From assembly GCA_948470475.1 (NCBI GenBank), contig OX419347.1:3752572-3816571 (forward strand): a stretch of DNA of 64,000 nucleotides. Reading direction: 5' to 3'. The position numbers and the translations under genes were made by a program. This stretch comes from Galaxea fascicularis. Lineage: Eukaryota; Cnidaria; Anthozoa; Scleractinia; Euphylliidae. Of the stretch, positions 1 to 10,450 are shown one piece after another (position 1 is the stretch's first letter; every line of letters begins with the position of its first letter). The notes under the pieces are model-generated. The model was not told where the DNA came from. It did not search any database and was given only the letters and a program-made list of their open reading frames with translations.

Positions 1-981
1 AAGGTTTTTACGATTTTAGAGTTTCAATCATGTTTGCATAGGTCACGCGGCCGTAATGCAAATAGCATCGAAAATTAATTGCATTTGCTCTAGTTTTGCA
101 TTGCTTTGCTCTGTGATTGACCAGCAGAAATCATATTTTATCCTGAAACCCGCGTGTCTCTACTGAAACAGGACCCGAAGCTCTGCGTGACGTCGCACTA
201 GTTTGCAGACGAGATTGACGGGAGATAAAATGATAATTGCTAATGTGGGATAAATTGGCCATACTAATGACGCTTTTATTTCACCCGACATCAAGAATAT
301 TGATATGATAAACATCACGCAACCTCTTAAGCAAAGTTGGGATTAAATATCGGCAAAGAGCCAAGGTATTAAGCATGGGGAGGGGGCGGGAAAATTCTTC
401 TACAGTACCGGAAATCTGTTTTCGGATGTTAACACGATAGGAATGAAGGCGAGAAGGACCACAAGTTAAACTGATCTTGCCTATAACCTCGGTGTTATTC
501 GATCTGACCTCATTTGATTGGCTTAAGCTCTATGATCGACAACGCTCCTTGCCCCATGCAACGGCACACCTAAATACTTAACTATGACGCGTCTCAAGAT
601 AAAATCACATTATGCTTTTGTCATAATGTGCTGTAATGACACATGATTATTTTTTTCGCGCCATGCTGTTAAGTTATTTACATCCCTTTCCAGCTTGAAT
701 TTACATAACCAGGCATAACGCAGTACGCAGTCAAAACTACTAAAAAATAGGTCCGCAATGCGTACATGTGTAGCTTACTAGACCACGCCATGACAGGTGC
801 TCGACTCTCGTGGTCAAATAAATAAATACGATCGTGCCATGATGTAGCTACACACTTCGTGTAAGCCACACAAAAACCATTAAAACATTTAATATACAGA
901 GGCCCGTGAATAGAGTGCTGGGAATTAATCAAAAACCGCATTAGAGACAAGGACTGAACTGAAACAGCTGTATAAAGGGGG

Positions 982-1017
<36 letters not shown>

Positions 1018-1077
1018 GAAGTAATATACAACAATTTTGGTATTATCAACAGAGTTGATAAATGTAAATTGACCACC
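1..1077. other. No gene recognised
   Basis: AT-rich DNA without an open frame that resembles a known family or shows exon-like boundaries. A 132-codon minus-strand frame (678-1076) has no recognisable motif and abuts the Penelope-like element. Upstream exons of the fibrinogen-like gene at 2376 were looked for here and not found. Confidence 0.5.
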
Positions 1078-1095
1078 GTACAGGGATTCTAAAAG

Positions 1096-1130
1096 CTGAC
1101 GTTTCGAGCGCTAGCCCTTCGTCAGAGCGA
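1096..1130 (-). ncRNA. Hammerhead-ribozyme-like hairpin of the Penelope element
   Basis: Read on the minus strand it contains CTGACGA (1119-1125), a short self-complementary segment, then GAAAC (1101-1105), resembling the CUGANGA/stem II/GAAA core of type I hammerheads. CTGACG and CGTCAG also pair perfectly around it. Penelope-like elements are known to carry hammerhead motifs in their terminal repeats. Stem II is imperfect and stem III is not obvious, so activity is doubtful. Confidence 0.4.
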
Positions 1131-1219
1131 ATCGAGGAATTATGGGTTGTGTGTAGTTTTTATAGTGGAGTAGGAGCTACGCTATTGGTGGTAACATGGC
1201 AACGTGAAAATAGAAAACA

Positions 1220-2341
1220 TTAGTTAAATGAAAAGCGTTCGTTAATACCCTGGGGATTAAGGGTGCCGATTTGGAAGATGAATTTTTGTTCCAAATTCTT
1301 GCGGCTTTCCGTCGTACCTTGATGTAGGGAAAGGCCGCAGATAGCCATGTGTTGTTTGGAGTGGTTAGGGAGATTAAAATGACGAGCGACTGGCTTAGAT
1401 GCATCCTTGTCATTCTTCTCAACATCGCGAAGGTGTTCCCGAAATCGGTCGCCTAGTCGTCTTCCTGTCTCGCCAATGTATAATTTATTGCATAACGTGC
1501 AGGTTAAGCAATAAATGACATTTGCGGAGGTACATGTGAAACGATCAGTGATCTTAACAGATCGCTTAGGTCCCGATATTTTGCTAGTGTTAAGAATGAA
1601 TTGACAAGTTTTACATCGTGAGCGCGCGCATTTGAAAGTGCCGGGTTGCTCGTTAGTTTTGAATGCGCTTCTAACTAAAAAGTTGCCGACGTTTTTGTCG
1701 CGTTTGAATGAAATTAGTGGAGGTTGCGAAAAGATTCTACCAGTCTCGGGATCATTTTGGAGTAATTTGAAGTTATTGAGAATGATACTTTTGACTGCAT
1801 GATTATGAGGATGGAAAGTGAGGGTGAATGGAATTCTGTCGTTCTTATCCTTTTGTGACGTTTGTAGTGCTGACTGTTGATCAAATTGTTGGGCGCGATG
1901 ATGGCCCGCTTTGACCACAGAGGCAGGGTAGCCACGTTTTTCGAAGAACTGGCACATCTGCTCCGATTTTCTGGAAAAATCAGAGTCATCACTACATAGA
2001 CGTCGAAGTCTAAGAAATTGAGAATAAGGAATGGAGTTCTTGACATGCGATGGATGTGACGATGAATACAACAAATAACTGTGAGAATCTGTAGGTTTGT
2101 AGTGCACACTGGTACATAAACCGTTGCCACTGATAGAAACTTTGATATCTAGGAAAGCCAATGAAGTTTCCGAAATTTCCCAGGTATATTTAAGAGCCGG
2201 ATGAAAGGAATTAACGGAGGTTATAAATTGATCGAGTTCCTGTGTGCTGGATGAAATAGCGCCGATGCAATCGTCAATGTAGTGGCCGTAGAGTTCAGGT
2301 TTTGGGCCGTTGTAGTTTGGAAGCGCCTTCCTGCAACTCAA
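1220..2341 (-). CDS. Penelope-like RT fragment with GIY-YIG endonuclease
   Basis: Open frame of 373 codons with no ATG at its start (the first codon of this frame is TTG and the frame is open back to a stop at 2372), as expected for a truncated retroelement. It begins just before the catalytic reverse transcriptase box ([10 protein letters not shown], about residue 20). Next come the RT thumb region, a Cys-rich linker (CARSRCKTC, about residue 240) and a GIY-YIG nuclease with VIYCLTC then [17 protein letters not shown] (about residues 275-305). That order is diagnostic of endonuclease-bearing Penelope-like elements, in which the GIY-YIG domain nicks the target and the RT copies the RNA there. 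The frame is uninterrupted over this length, so the insertion may be young, but it cannot encode a full RT and is presumed inactive. It lies antisense to the adjoining fibrinogen-like gene. Confidence 0.85.
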   Translation of the reverse strand: MSCRKALPNYNGPKPELYGHYIDDCIGAISSSTQELDQFITSVNSFHPALKYTWEISETSLAFLDIKVSISGNGLCTSVHYKPTDSHSYLLYSSSHPSHVKNSIPYSQFLRLRRLCSDDSDFSRKSEQMCQFFEKRGYPASVVKAGHHRAQQFDQQSALQTSQKDKNDRIPFTLTFHPHNHAVKSIILNNFKLLQNDPETGRIFSQPPLISFKRDKNVGNFLVRSAFKTNEQPGTFKCARSRCKTCQFILNTSKISGPKRSVKITDRFTCTSANVIYCLTCTLCNKLYIGETGRRLGDRFREHLRDVEKNDKDASKPVARHFNLPNHSKQHMAICGLSLHQGTTESRKNLEQKFIFQIGTLNPQGINERFSFN

Positions 2342-2375
2342 AAACGATTCTTTCGCCTTTTTCCTCTTTTTTCAG

Positions 2376-3719
2376 GTCGCTTCCCAGTGGCGTGTATGAA
2401 CTGGTGTTTGGTCTACAAAAGCTCCCCGTTTATTGTCACATTGGAAACTTCGGATGTGGGGATGGGGGATGGACTCCAGCCATGAAGATTAATGGCTCAA
2501 AGGTATCTTTCTTTCTATAACCAAAGTCTTAGGACAAATTGTTTTGGTCAAATTCTTATTTATAGTGTTTCTCTGCGCACCCAGCAAATTTCTCAACGCC
2601 AGCTCCGTTCAATGTTGGCACTGCAATTTGACCCTAACCCACGTATCTGAGCAACATAATTATAGCACTCGAATTGCGTCCCTTCAGTCCAAGTCCTTTC
2701 AGAATAAATATTAGGAAATTTTACCCAACAATTATTGGATGTTATTATTGGAATGATATTTCTATCTCTATTCGCCAAAAACCTACCAAACAACTATTCA
2801 AAAGAGCTCTCTTCCAGTATTAGTTTGCTTAGTATTAATTACTCCAACGCTCCCATGTAAAACTGTTTCTGATCTTCCTTCCTTATAGCAAGTTTTCCTT
2901 TTATTTATCCTAACAAATTATGCATAGTAATTAAAACGGGCATATAATTAGTTTACTATATAATGCCCTTCTCCACTCCTTCCCTTATTGTAACATATCT
3001 AATTCATTGTGATAATGTGGACTCCACTGTGGAGTAAATAAAAATTAAATGAATGAATAAAAATGGATAAGGGTCCTTTTCGGAAGGTTCTACCAAAGGA
3101 GCAGGTACAGCGAACAATGCGACATTTGTCACAAGATGTTTCGTCCAGTTCCTTGGTCGTTCGTTCTTTTTTATCCGGTGTTTATCGAAAACAAGATGTT
3201 TCTGTCTTTAAATTTCAGCTTACCTTCGGTTACGACTCCGGCTTTTGGAGCAACGAAACAGTCTTCAACAGCGAAGGAGGGATGACCGGGTTCGACCAAA
3301 AGGAAACCATGCTGCCAAGTTACTGGATGACAAACTTCTCGAAGATCTGCCTGGGGATGATGGTCAATCACCAGAAAAACTTTGTTGTCATTGACCAAAA
3401 AGCGAGCTCCCTGCACTCACTGATCGCTGACGGAAATTACCGAGCCACCTCTCTGGGTCGTGACACATGGAAGTCGCTTATTGGGTCCAGCGCCTCCTTA
3501 CAGCGGAATTGCAACAAGGAGGGGTTTAACCCTGTTCCTTCTACTTGGCGAAGGACAAGAATTGGTTACGTTGCAAACCAGGAGAACAACTGCGACACCT
3601 GCGACTCTTATGTAGGATTTGGCTCCAGGGGGGATATGTCATGTGGAAACTATGCTGCGCACAATGCAGATAACGGGAATCGTCGCACCACGACCATGGG
3701 GTATATTCTGGTGCAGTGA
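2376..3719 (+). CDS. Fibrinogen-like domain, last two exons of a USOMP5-type coral protein
   Basis: Two exons, 2376-2502 and 3219-3719, join in frame (phase 2 acceptor after TTTTTTCAG; phase 0 donor AAG/GTATCT; phase 0 acceptor AAATTTCAG) and end at TGA 3717-3719. The peptide starts [11 protein letters not shown], runs through [20 protein letters not shown] and GFWSNE, and contains [37 protein letters not shown]-like (HNADNGNRR) and a terminal MGYILVQ. This is the cysteine-bearing fibrinogen-related fold found in coral proteins listed as uncharacterised skeletal organic matrix protein 5 and many anthozoan paralogues; these are usually secreted or membrane-tethered. Upstream exons (signal peptide, other domains) are not visible: a Penelope-like element ends immediately before the acceptor and no earlier exon was found. 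The gene may start left of the window or may be broken by that insertion. Confidence 0.8.
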
Positions 3720-3866
3720 CTTCTGTCCATAACCTGCACGAAAGTCAGTTATATGTTAGCAAAATGCCTTAAACGAAACCAGATTAGAAAGCGTTAACTA
3801 TTGTAGTAGGAAATAGGAAGCCACTTAAACATCATGAACAAGGGTTGTGTAAAAACTAGATTTGAC

Positions 3867-3872
3867 AATAAA
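3867..3872 (+). terminator. Poly(A) signal AATAAA
   Basis: AATAAA about 150 bp after the stop codon of the fibrinogen-like gene; likely cleavage/polyadenylation signal for its transcript. Confidence 0.6.
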
Positions 3873-4221
3873 GACTTTTGTGCAAATTGAAAAAGATTTC
3901 ATTTCTTTGATCACTTTTTATATGTTTCAGTAAGTGAGAGAAATGACCAGTTATGAGGTCGTATTCGATCGTTTCTGTTATTAAAAGATTCTGTCGAGTA
4001 TTAAATCTCAGAACGAATAGAAATATCCAAAAATATAATTTAAACAACATTGGAAAGTAAATACAGCTATATAAACCAAAGGACTCGTGAATGTAAATTA
4101 TATTCAAATGATATATATGTTATGGGATTTTTCAAATTAATGGTCTTGATATGATGGAGTTGTTTGCCATTTACCCTAAAATGTTTTAAGTGAGAAGGTA
4201 CAGTTTTGCTTTATTTAAAAC

Positions 4222-4866
4222 ATTTTGCATGGGGCATATATTTTGGATACTAAGTTTTGTCTTGGTATGCACTGGTTGACGCGTTCCTTGCTTTTACCTC
4301 TACAAATTAACTGTTCAAAATTTTTATGTCCCTACTCCACTATGAAAATTTTATAAGAATCCGCCGCATATGGCAAAAACGGTAAATACTGTCGAACCAA
4401 ATTTATGAGTCTTTCAAAAATATATCATGCTTTTTATTTCCGCAGTGGCTTATGCGGAAATTTCCATTAGGTTTCTTCTTAGTATTGCCGGGGCTCTCAA
4501 GAGAGGCGGCTGTATTCGCAGGCTAGGGTTCGAGCCTCAGGGATTTTGCATGGGGCATATATTTTGGATACTAAGTTTTGTCTTGGTATGCACTGGTTGA
4601 CGCGTTCCTTGCTTTTACCTCTACAAATTAACTGTTCAAAATTTTTATGTCCCTACTCCACTATGAAAATGTTATAAGAATCCGCCGCATATGGCAAAAA
4701 CGGTAAATACTGTCGAACCAAATTTATGAGTCTTTCAAAAATATATCATGCTTTTTATTTCCGCAGTGGCTTATGCGGAAATTTCCATTAGGTTTCTTCT
4801 TAGTATTGCCGGGGCTCTCAAGAGAGGCGGCTGTATTCGCAGGCTAGGGTTCGAGCCTCAGGGATT
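4222..4866. repeat. Tandem duplication, two 321-bp units
   Basis: Units 4222-4542 and 4543-4863 are nearly identical; the only difference I see is AAAATTTTATAAG versus AAAATGTTATAAG. Each unit ends with a stretch containing GGGTTCGAGCCTC, which resembles a Pol III B box, so it may embed a decayed tRNA-derived piece. The near identity implies a recent event. Confidence 0.9.
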
Positions 4867-4869
4867 TTT

Positions 4870-5477
4870 CCACTCCTCAGGTCATTCAAATAGAAGATAT
4901 CATTCATCTCTAATGAGGGAAACATATCGATCGTGCAGCAATACTGCCAATCCATTATTTTTCTCTTGACAAAACACGCATCGCCCTGATAAATAGTTTT
5001 AATTGCTTTTAACTACTAAATTAAGAAAGAAAAGGGTTTACATGCCAGTTTTCCTTTCTGTTGTACTTCAAGACCTTTAACTTTGTTGTGGGGGAGGATC
5101 GGAGACAGTGACATTTCAGACTATCTAGGGTAACATTTGGCCTTCACCAACCGCTATAACTCGTTCTTTACAGTTTTGCACATTCACGAGTTAAAAAGGA
5201 GTGCTCCGTAGCTTTGATTTGAGCTTGTCGTACTATTCTTGTACGGGATCCCATCCAAGAGTCAAACTGATTAACGATAACCCCGTAAAGCGTACAAAAT
5301 TTCCAAAGTATAGTACCTCCGGAACGTACGGCTCAGTAGCTTGAGGTCAGTTGGGGATTTGAGGTCCAGGGTCTTTTAAAAAACTTCAAACCTGTTCGGG
5401 TATGTAAAGAGCACCACAGAAAGTACATCGCAAAAATCAGAAGCACACCTGCAAAGTACTACTTAGCAGCATCACGG
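4870..5477. other. No gene recognised
   Basis: Low-complexity AT-rich DNA without coding or repeat signals that I can support. Confidence 0.5.
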
Positions 5478-5631
5478 ATAGGCCATATTCGTATTCTCGG
5501 TATTGAACTGGATCTAGCATGAAGTGGAGGCTCTTGCGGGGGAATACATTAACATATGAAAAGATTCCCCCGCAAGAGCCTCCACTTCATGCTAGATCCA
5601 GTTCAATACCGAGAATACGAATATGGCCTAT
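5478..5631. repeat. Perfect foldback element, 68-bp arms
   Basis: Left arm 5478-5545 and right arm 5564-5631 are perfect inverted copies around an 18-bp loop. The element begins ATAGGCCAT and ends ATGGCCTAT, termini shared with the two 176-bp foldbacks at 34929 and 40316 although the internal sequence differs. It is probably a non-autonomous inverted-repeat transposon. Confidence 0.85.
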
Positions 5632-5640
5632 GCTTGGCGA

Positions 5641-6004
5641 TACAGTAAAAACCCGCGTATAAGAACCTAGTTAGCCTAAACAGGTTCTTATATAAATGGT
5701 ATTTAGTGTAAAATTAGGCTAACTAGGTTCTTAATTAGGTTCTTAACTTTTGTTCAAGAAATAAAGCTGAATTTTTAAATGATCTGGTGTTTAATGTCTA
5801 AAATACTATACTATTTTAATCTGATTCTGTTACAATCAAACCTATAGTACTGTAACCTTCACTATAATTGTCAATAAATCTTGCATAAGAACCTGTTTTA
5901 GGATTTTAGCCTAAAATGGTTCTTATGTGAAGGGTGCTTAAAAATGAAATTTTAGCCTAACAGGTTCTTAAATGTTAGGTTCTTATACGCGGGTTTTTAC
6001 TGTA
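5641..6004. mobile_element. MITE with TA target duplication
   Basis: Terminal inverted repeats start CAGTAAAAACCCGCGTATAA and are matched at the right end (5977-6002). The 360-bp body 5643-6002 is flanked by TA (5641-5642 and 6003-6004), and subterminal AGGTTCTTA motifs recur in both orientations. TA duplication plus CAGT-type ends suggests mobilisation by a Tc1/mariner-class transposase. It encodes no protein. Confidence 0.8.
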
Positions 6005-6275
6005 GTTTTAAAAAACGAAGTGTCTAGGCACAGCGTTTATAAAAAGCCCATAATTCACAAACGCTTATGATCGTGATTTCAAAACGTACAGAATTGTAAA
6101 TTGTAGTGGAACTCCGCTCTACCGGACACCCTATATAACTAGGGTAGTTTCGTGTGTCCCGACGAAAAGCTCGAGATATACTTTCTCTAAATTTACATGC
6201 TTAATACGGACACCGGTTAATACGGACAACGGACACTTTTCTGTGCGCCGGAGCTACAAACTCTCTTGTACACTA

Positions 6276-7050
6276 GACTCTTTTTTCTTATAAGAACGTT
6301 TTCCATAAGAACGTCGAGGCTGAGATTAACCAAACTTTTAAGAACATGTTGAGAACATAACCCTGGCTGAGAGTCAGTTAAGAACGTCTTTATATTTTTT
6401 AATTGTTTTTGTCGCGTTGTAAACTTCTGTGTTCAATGCTTTTTGTAAAGGTAAATTTACGAAAAGTTGGTCGGCGTGACTGACATCTTTTTCGCGGCAT
6501 CAGAGCAAACAACACAAGCATGTGACAAACAACTTGACCATAAAATCACAGCGAACACGTCAGTTGAATTCTGGTCACGTCCGCATTAATTTATCGAAAT
6601 ACTGTCCCATGTAAATCGCAGAAAAAATAAGAACGTTCAGCCTCCAGGCCTCAGCCCCAAAATTAGACGTTCTCATATACACTCTTTTTTTATGAGAACC
6701 TTTTTTTATATAAAAACGTTGAGGCTGAGCTTAACTTAGAACATAACCCAGGCTGAGAGTCAGTTAAGAACATCTTTGTTTTGCTCATTTATTTTTTTAA
6801 ATGAGTAGTATACTATGTACACATGAACTTTTCTGCGTTTTTACTGCAAAATTTGGTGACTTTACGTCGCTTTGTGAATCTCTATGTTCAATGCTTTTTG
6901 TAAAGCTAAATTTACCAACAGTTGGTTGGCGCGACATCGGGTGTATACCATGTAATTTAAGAACAGGCTCAAATCGCGAAAAAATAAGAACGTGGAGCCT
7001 CAGCTCCAAAATTAGACATTCTTATAAAAAAAAGATCCCGTAAAAAAGAG
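6276..7050. repeat. Two diverged head-to-tail copies of an inverted-repeat element
   Basis: Copy A (about 6276-6685) and copy B (about 6685-7050) share three blocks in the same order: GAGGCTGAG...GCTGAGAGTCAGTTAAGAAC, TTCAATGCTTTTTGTAAAG, and AAAATAAGAACGT...CCAAAATTAGAC. The outer ends carry ATAAGAACGT in opposite orientation, as in a TIR element that duplicated or inserted next to itself. No coding capacity is seen. Confidence 0.65.
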
Positions 7051-8267
7051 TGCATATCGTCAACCCCGCTTTACGGACACTGGCATCTGTGCACTCTCTA
7101 TTTTCATTATCAAAATTAGGTTACGGTGCTTACTGTAGACATTATACTGGCCCTGTTCAAAAAACGACAGATTTCTACGGCTTAATACGATTTTAATACT
7201 AAAAAAACAGTGGCAAAATAGCGTGACGTGAACATTTGTTCAAGTAAATCCACCGTCCACCTCTCACTGAGGGTGGTAAAGGGTATTTTCGTGAGTCGTG
7301 ATCGGTCTTTTTTTTCTGGTGAAATGTGAAATGGCTACTTTTTCCACGTGAATCACGATTAGTGGCCATAAAGGGTGATTTTGCAAAATTATATTCCATG
7401 AAACGAGAAATAAATGTTTAAATAATTCGCCGTGAATCGTGATTTTCGTTATGTCTTTGTTTTACGTGAATTGTGAAAGGACCATTTTATTTTCCGTGAG
7501 ACGTAATTAGACTTCCCTTTACCATCCACCTCGCAGAATTCACAAGACGACGACAGTGATAACGATATTATTGAGGTCAATGGCTGATCGAAGGAGCCTA
7601 AAGTCAAATCACTGAAAGAAGCTGTGGTAATGTTAGAGGACGTGGCTGAATATCAGTTACCAGTGAAAACCTAACTGCGAATCAACCTCGTTCCCAGGAG
7701 AGGACCTTGGGAACGAGGTTGACTGCGAATGACCTTTCAAAGATTCTGTCCAATATTTAGACCACCTGGATGAGACACAAACGAAAAGCGTCAGTACTCA
7801 GTAAAGTCAACGACTTTTTCAAATAATTCCGTTGTCGTGTTTCAAGAACAATACTTTAAAGATTTTGTTCTGAGCCTATGATAAATAACCGTGAGGTTTC
7901 TTTAGGATGAACTTGTTACAGTTTCATCAGTGAATTAAGAAATTAAACGTTTCCTCGTAAAAATGTCTGCTTTGGTCTTTGTGTCGATAAAATATGTCCG
8001 TGACGTTTTTCTCTGACGCCAGCTTGATACGGTCACCCGGATAATACGGACACTACGGCATGTCCCCTTGGTGTTCGTATCCGGGTTCCTTGAAAAGCCC
8101 CTTGGGGAAGGCTAATAAATGTATTGTATTGTATCTCTACGTCTGGCAAACATTGTTATTGAAGCTCGCTCCATGACTGCCCTCGCCAACCAATGCGCAT
8201 TCTTCAACTATTTTTCAAATGACAGCAGAGAGTTTTCTTCCTTTGAGGCTCAGGGACGGCTCCATTG
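7051..8267. other. Intergenic repeats, no gene
   Basis: Between about 7240 and 7510 there are several degenerate copies of a CGTGAATCGTGATT-like phrase, in DNA resembling the CACGAATCACG-rich stretch at 45200-45360, so this is a dispersed repeat. An inverted pair around CCTCGTTCCCAGG / CCTTGGGAACGAGG lies near 7690-7725. No coding region is supported. Confidence 0.5.
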
Positions 8268-8410
8268 TAGCCAATCAGAATTCGCGTTGTTACTTCCAGC
8301 GTATCGAGTTACGTCCTGTGTTAGTAAGAGCGGTAATCTTATGATGTTCTCAGGGTTCTGCCATTTCTGCTAACTTTGTGAGGCGAAGTTCTTCCTTGTT
8401 GCTTTAACAG
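8268..8410 (+). promoter_or_regulatory. Promoter and noncoding exon 1, duplicate copy 1
   Basis: Contains CCAATCAG (CCAAT box), TTACTTCCAGCGTATCGAG and a consensus splice donor TTAACAG/GTAAGAAAAT at 8410/8411. A clearly homologous copy lies at 15310-15474 with the same CCAAT box and donor. I infer it is the 5' untranslated first exon of the secreted-protein gene whose coding exon starts at 12290, since that exon opens with an acceptor and has its ATG 19 bp inside. The link is inferred from position only. Confidence 0.5.
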
Positions 8411-8430
8411 GTAAGAAAATGTAGCGTTAA

Positions 8431-9425
8431 ACCTTTGTTGTCAGGCCGTTTAATGTATTGGCCCATATGGACCAGTACATTCTACAGATGCATGGTTACT
8501 CTTTAAGAATTGGAAAGTTGAAATGAGGCATTGATACTTTGAAATGGTTAGTGCTTTGAATTTTAACACCCCTTAAATGCGCTACCATGGCCGATTTCCA
8601 TTGAACATGACTGTTTGGTTCCCTACAAAACCCAAACTGTCCGAAGTGAACGCCCTCAGACAACACCAAAATATACGATTTTTGTCTTTAAGTTTCCGAT
8701 ACAAAAACTCCTCCTGGTGCCCAAAAACGACATTTGCAGTAAAGTTCAGCTCCAGCACTTTAATTCTCTGCCACATTTTTCTGCTCACTTGTTTAGCACG
8801 CCGAGGAAAAGCTGTTGAAGAAGAGCTATCCCCACTCATCCGAAAGGTTCGTCGTCACGAGCGAAATGAATTCTGGGTAATTCCTTGATAACGGCGACAT
8901 GGAAGTCCGCCAATTTCTGTTTCATAGAGCCACCCAGTCCTGCTGGCGAAATATTGTACTGATTGCATTATTTAGAAGTCAAAACAAGCCAAAATTGCCA
9001 TGCTAGGTCCTGGAATCCATCCTCAGAAAAGCCAGAAAGACAACCTCACTCTTCAACCGTCATGACTCGGCGACACACTCGTGGCGGCTAAATCGCTGTG
9101 AAATTGTTTTTCACCTCTGGTTTCTTTCAGAGGATTGCCTCTACCCCCAAACCAGCTTGATGATGCCAGGCTAGGGGCTTCTGAAGCGGAAAATGGCTCG
9201 AAAAAACACTTATACGTCGCATACTTACCAAATTTCACGCCGAGTGCTCGCTTGAAAACAAGCAACAGCTAGCGTGACCAGCGTGACAAAAACAAGAGAG
9301 CCTTCAGTGCTCAAGATCAGCGAAAATCACCAAGGTAACGCCAAATAAGGAATCACCAGATCGTCTCGATCGCTGACACTCAGAAAATTTCAGAAATGGC
9401 TCAAGAAAACTTTGACAAGAAAGAG
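8431..9425. mobile_element. TTAA-flanked insertion, about 1 kb
   Basis: Compared with the paralogous segment at 15481-15510 this copy has 995 extra bases bounded by TTAA on both sides (8427-8430 and 9426-9429), while the other copy has one uninterrupted TTAA (15491-15494). The ends, ACCTTTGTTGTCA and the inverse of TGACAAGAAAGAG, form an imperfect TIR. TTAA duplication is the signature of piggyBac-type integration. The open frames inside match nothing I know, so it is non-autonomous. Confidence 0.7.
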
Positions 9426-9810
9426 TTAAGACAGTAATTTTCGAATTTGTCGCTTAAAAATTCAAATTTTTGGACAGATTTATATAGAATGGTAAATGTT
9501 CCACAGGTATACCTCAGGTTTATTTCAGACTTGGCCCTTGCACATTTCACCTAGCTGAAATTTCTGGTGTGCTTTTCAAAAGCGAGATCCCTATATCGTT
9601 GGGGCATTGTCTTTTAAGAATTGTGTTCCTGATTGTTAGAAATCTACAACCACATGGAGTAAGATAAGCTTATATTGTTCAGCTTCAAGAATTTAATTTG
9701 CATCACGGGATCATGAGATGGAAGAGACTCGGAAGAACTATGTTTTATACCAAATTTGTCAAGTGTGGCATTCGTATTTATCGGGAATTTAAACAGTAAT
9801 AATTGCTAAA
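9426..9810 (+). repeat. Continuation of duplicated 5' region (intron part), copy 1
   Basis: Resumes similarity to 15491-15850 after the TTAA insertion: shared phrases include TTCGAATTTGTCGCTTAAAA, CTAGCTGAAATTTC and GGTGTGCTTTT. Together with 8268-8430 it is one half of a tandem duplication spaced about 7 kb apart. Confidence 0.75.
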
Positions 9811-10450
9811 TCATTTCATCCATTTGAACAGAGATTTGACGGTTGAATTTTCAGGGAGTCGGAAAAACGAGGCTTTAGACGTCTTTGGATATGTTTTCCC
9901 CTCTCACACAACAAGGGGCAAGGCTTAGAAAACAATGTCTTTTCATGTGGAGAACAATAGATTACATTCCCTAACAACTAGCAAAACTAAAAGGTAACTT
10001 TCCAAACAGTCAGTTTTTAGGGAAGTCTTAAGGTTTAAATTACAAAGTACAAAGTTGAAGAGGAAGCCGGCCGCTCCGCAACGACTGCTGCAGTTGAGAA
10101 CGATTGCGGTGTGCTGTATTAGTTTTCTGAATTGACTTTTGTCCTTCCCTTGCCCTAGTTTTCTGAAACGTTTTCGATCCGAAATGCTGTCGTTCGGCGT
10201 TCCGTTTGGTTTCTTTGGCCCTTGAAAAAAAAAATTGTAGGCGAGATCAGATAAGTGTTATACTGAGTGAAAATAATTCTTTAACACCTCTGATCAGAAA
10301 ACACTGGGTTGCAAACATCTTGTATGACTTGCGTAACTCACAGCACATACGATTGAAGGCTGGTTATTGAGCATTTACACACTGCTAAAGCAGTATCCAC
10401 ATGTAGTCCTTGACTACCTATTTTTAAAAATGGTAACATGTCTGCTACTA
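9811..10450. other. Intron sequence, nothing recognised
   Basis: Lies in the presumed first intron of the gene at 12309; no coding or repeat signal that I can support. Confidence 0.4.

Larger units (their letters stand above)
1078..2371 (-). mobile_element. Penelope-like retroelement, 5'-truncated
   Basis: Minus-strand element carrying the C-terminal part of a Penelope-like polyprotein (separate entry) followed by about 140 bp of 3' sequence that ends in a hammerhead-like hairpin (1096-1130). Reverse transcriptase motifs upstream of the YIDD box are absent, so the copy is 5'-truncated. An in-frame stop read on the minus strand at 2372-2374 coincides with the splice acceptor of the neighbouring plus-strand gene, which gives the right boundary. 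The left boundary (about 1078) is set by loss of the typical 3' sequence and is approximate. I could not identify a target-site duplication. Confidence 0.75.

Noticed and set aside
4520..4870. tRNA suggested by GGGTTCGAGCCTC
   Set aside because: Only a B-box-like phrase; no cloverleaf could be drawn.
8577..8888. 103-codon frame inside the TTAA insertion as a transposase fragment
   Set aside because: No catalytic or zinc-binding pattern recognised; composition is like the surrounding non-coding DNA.
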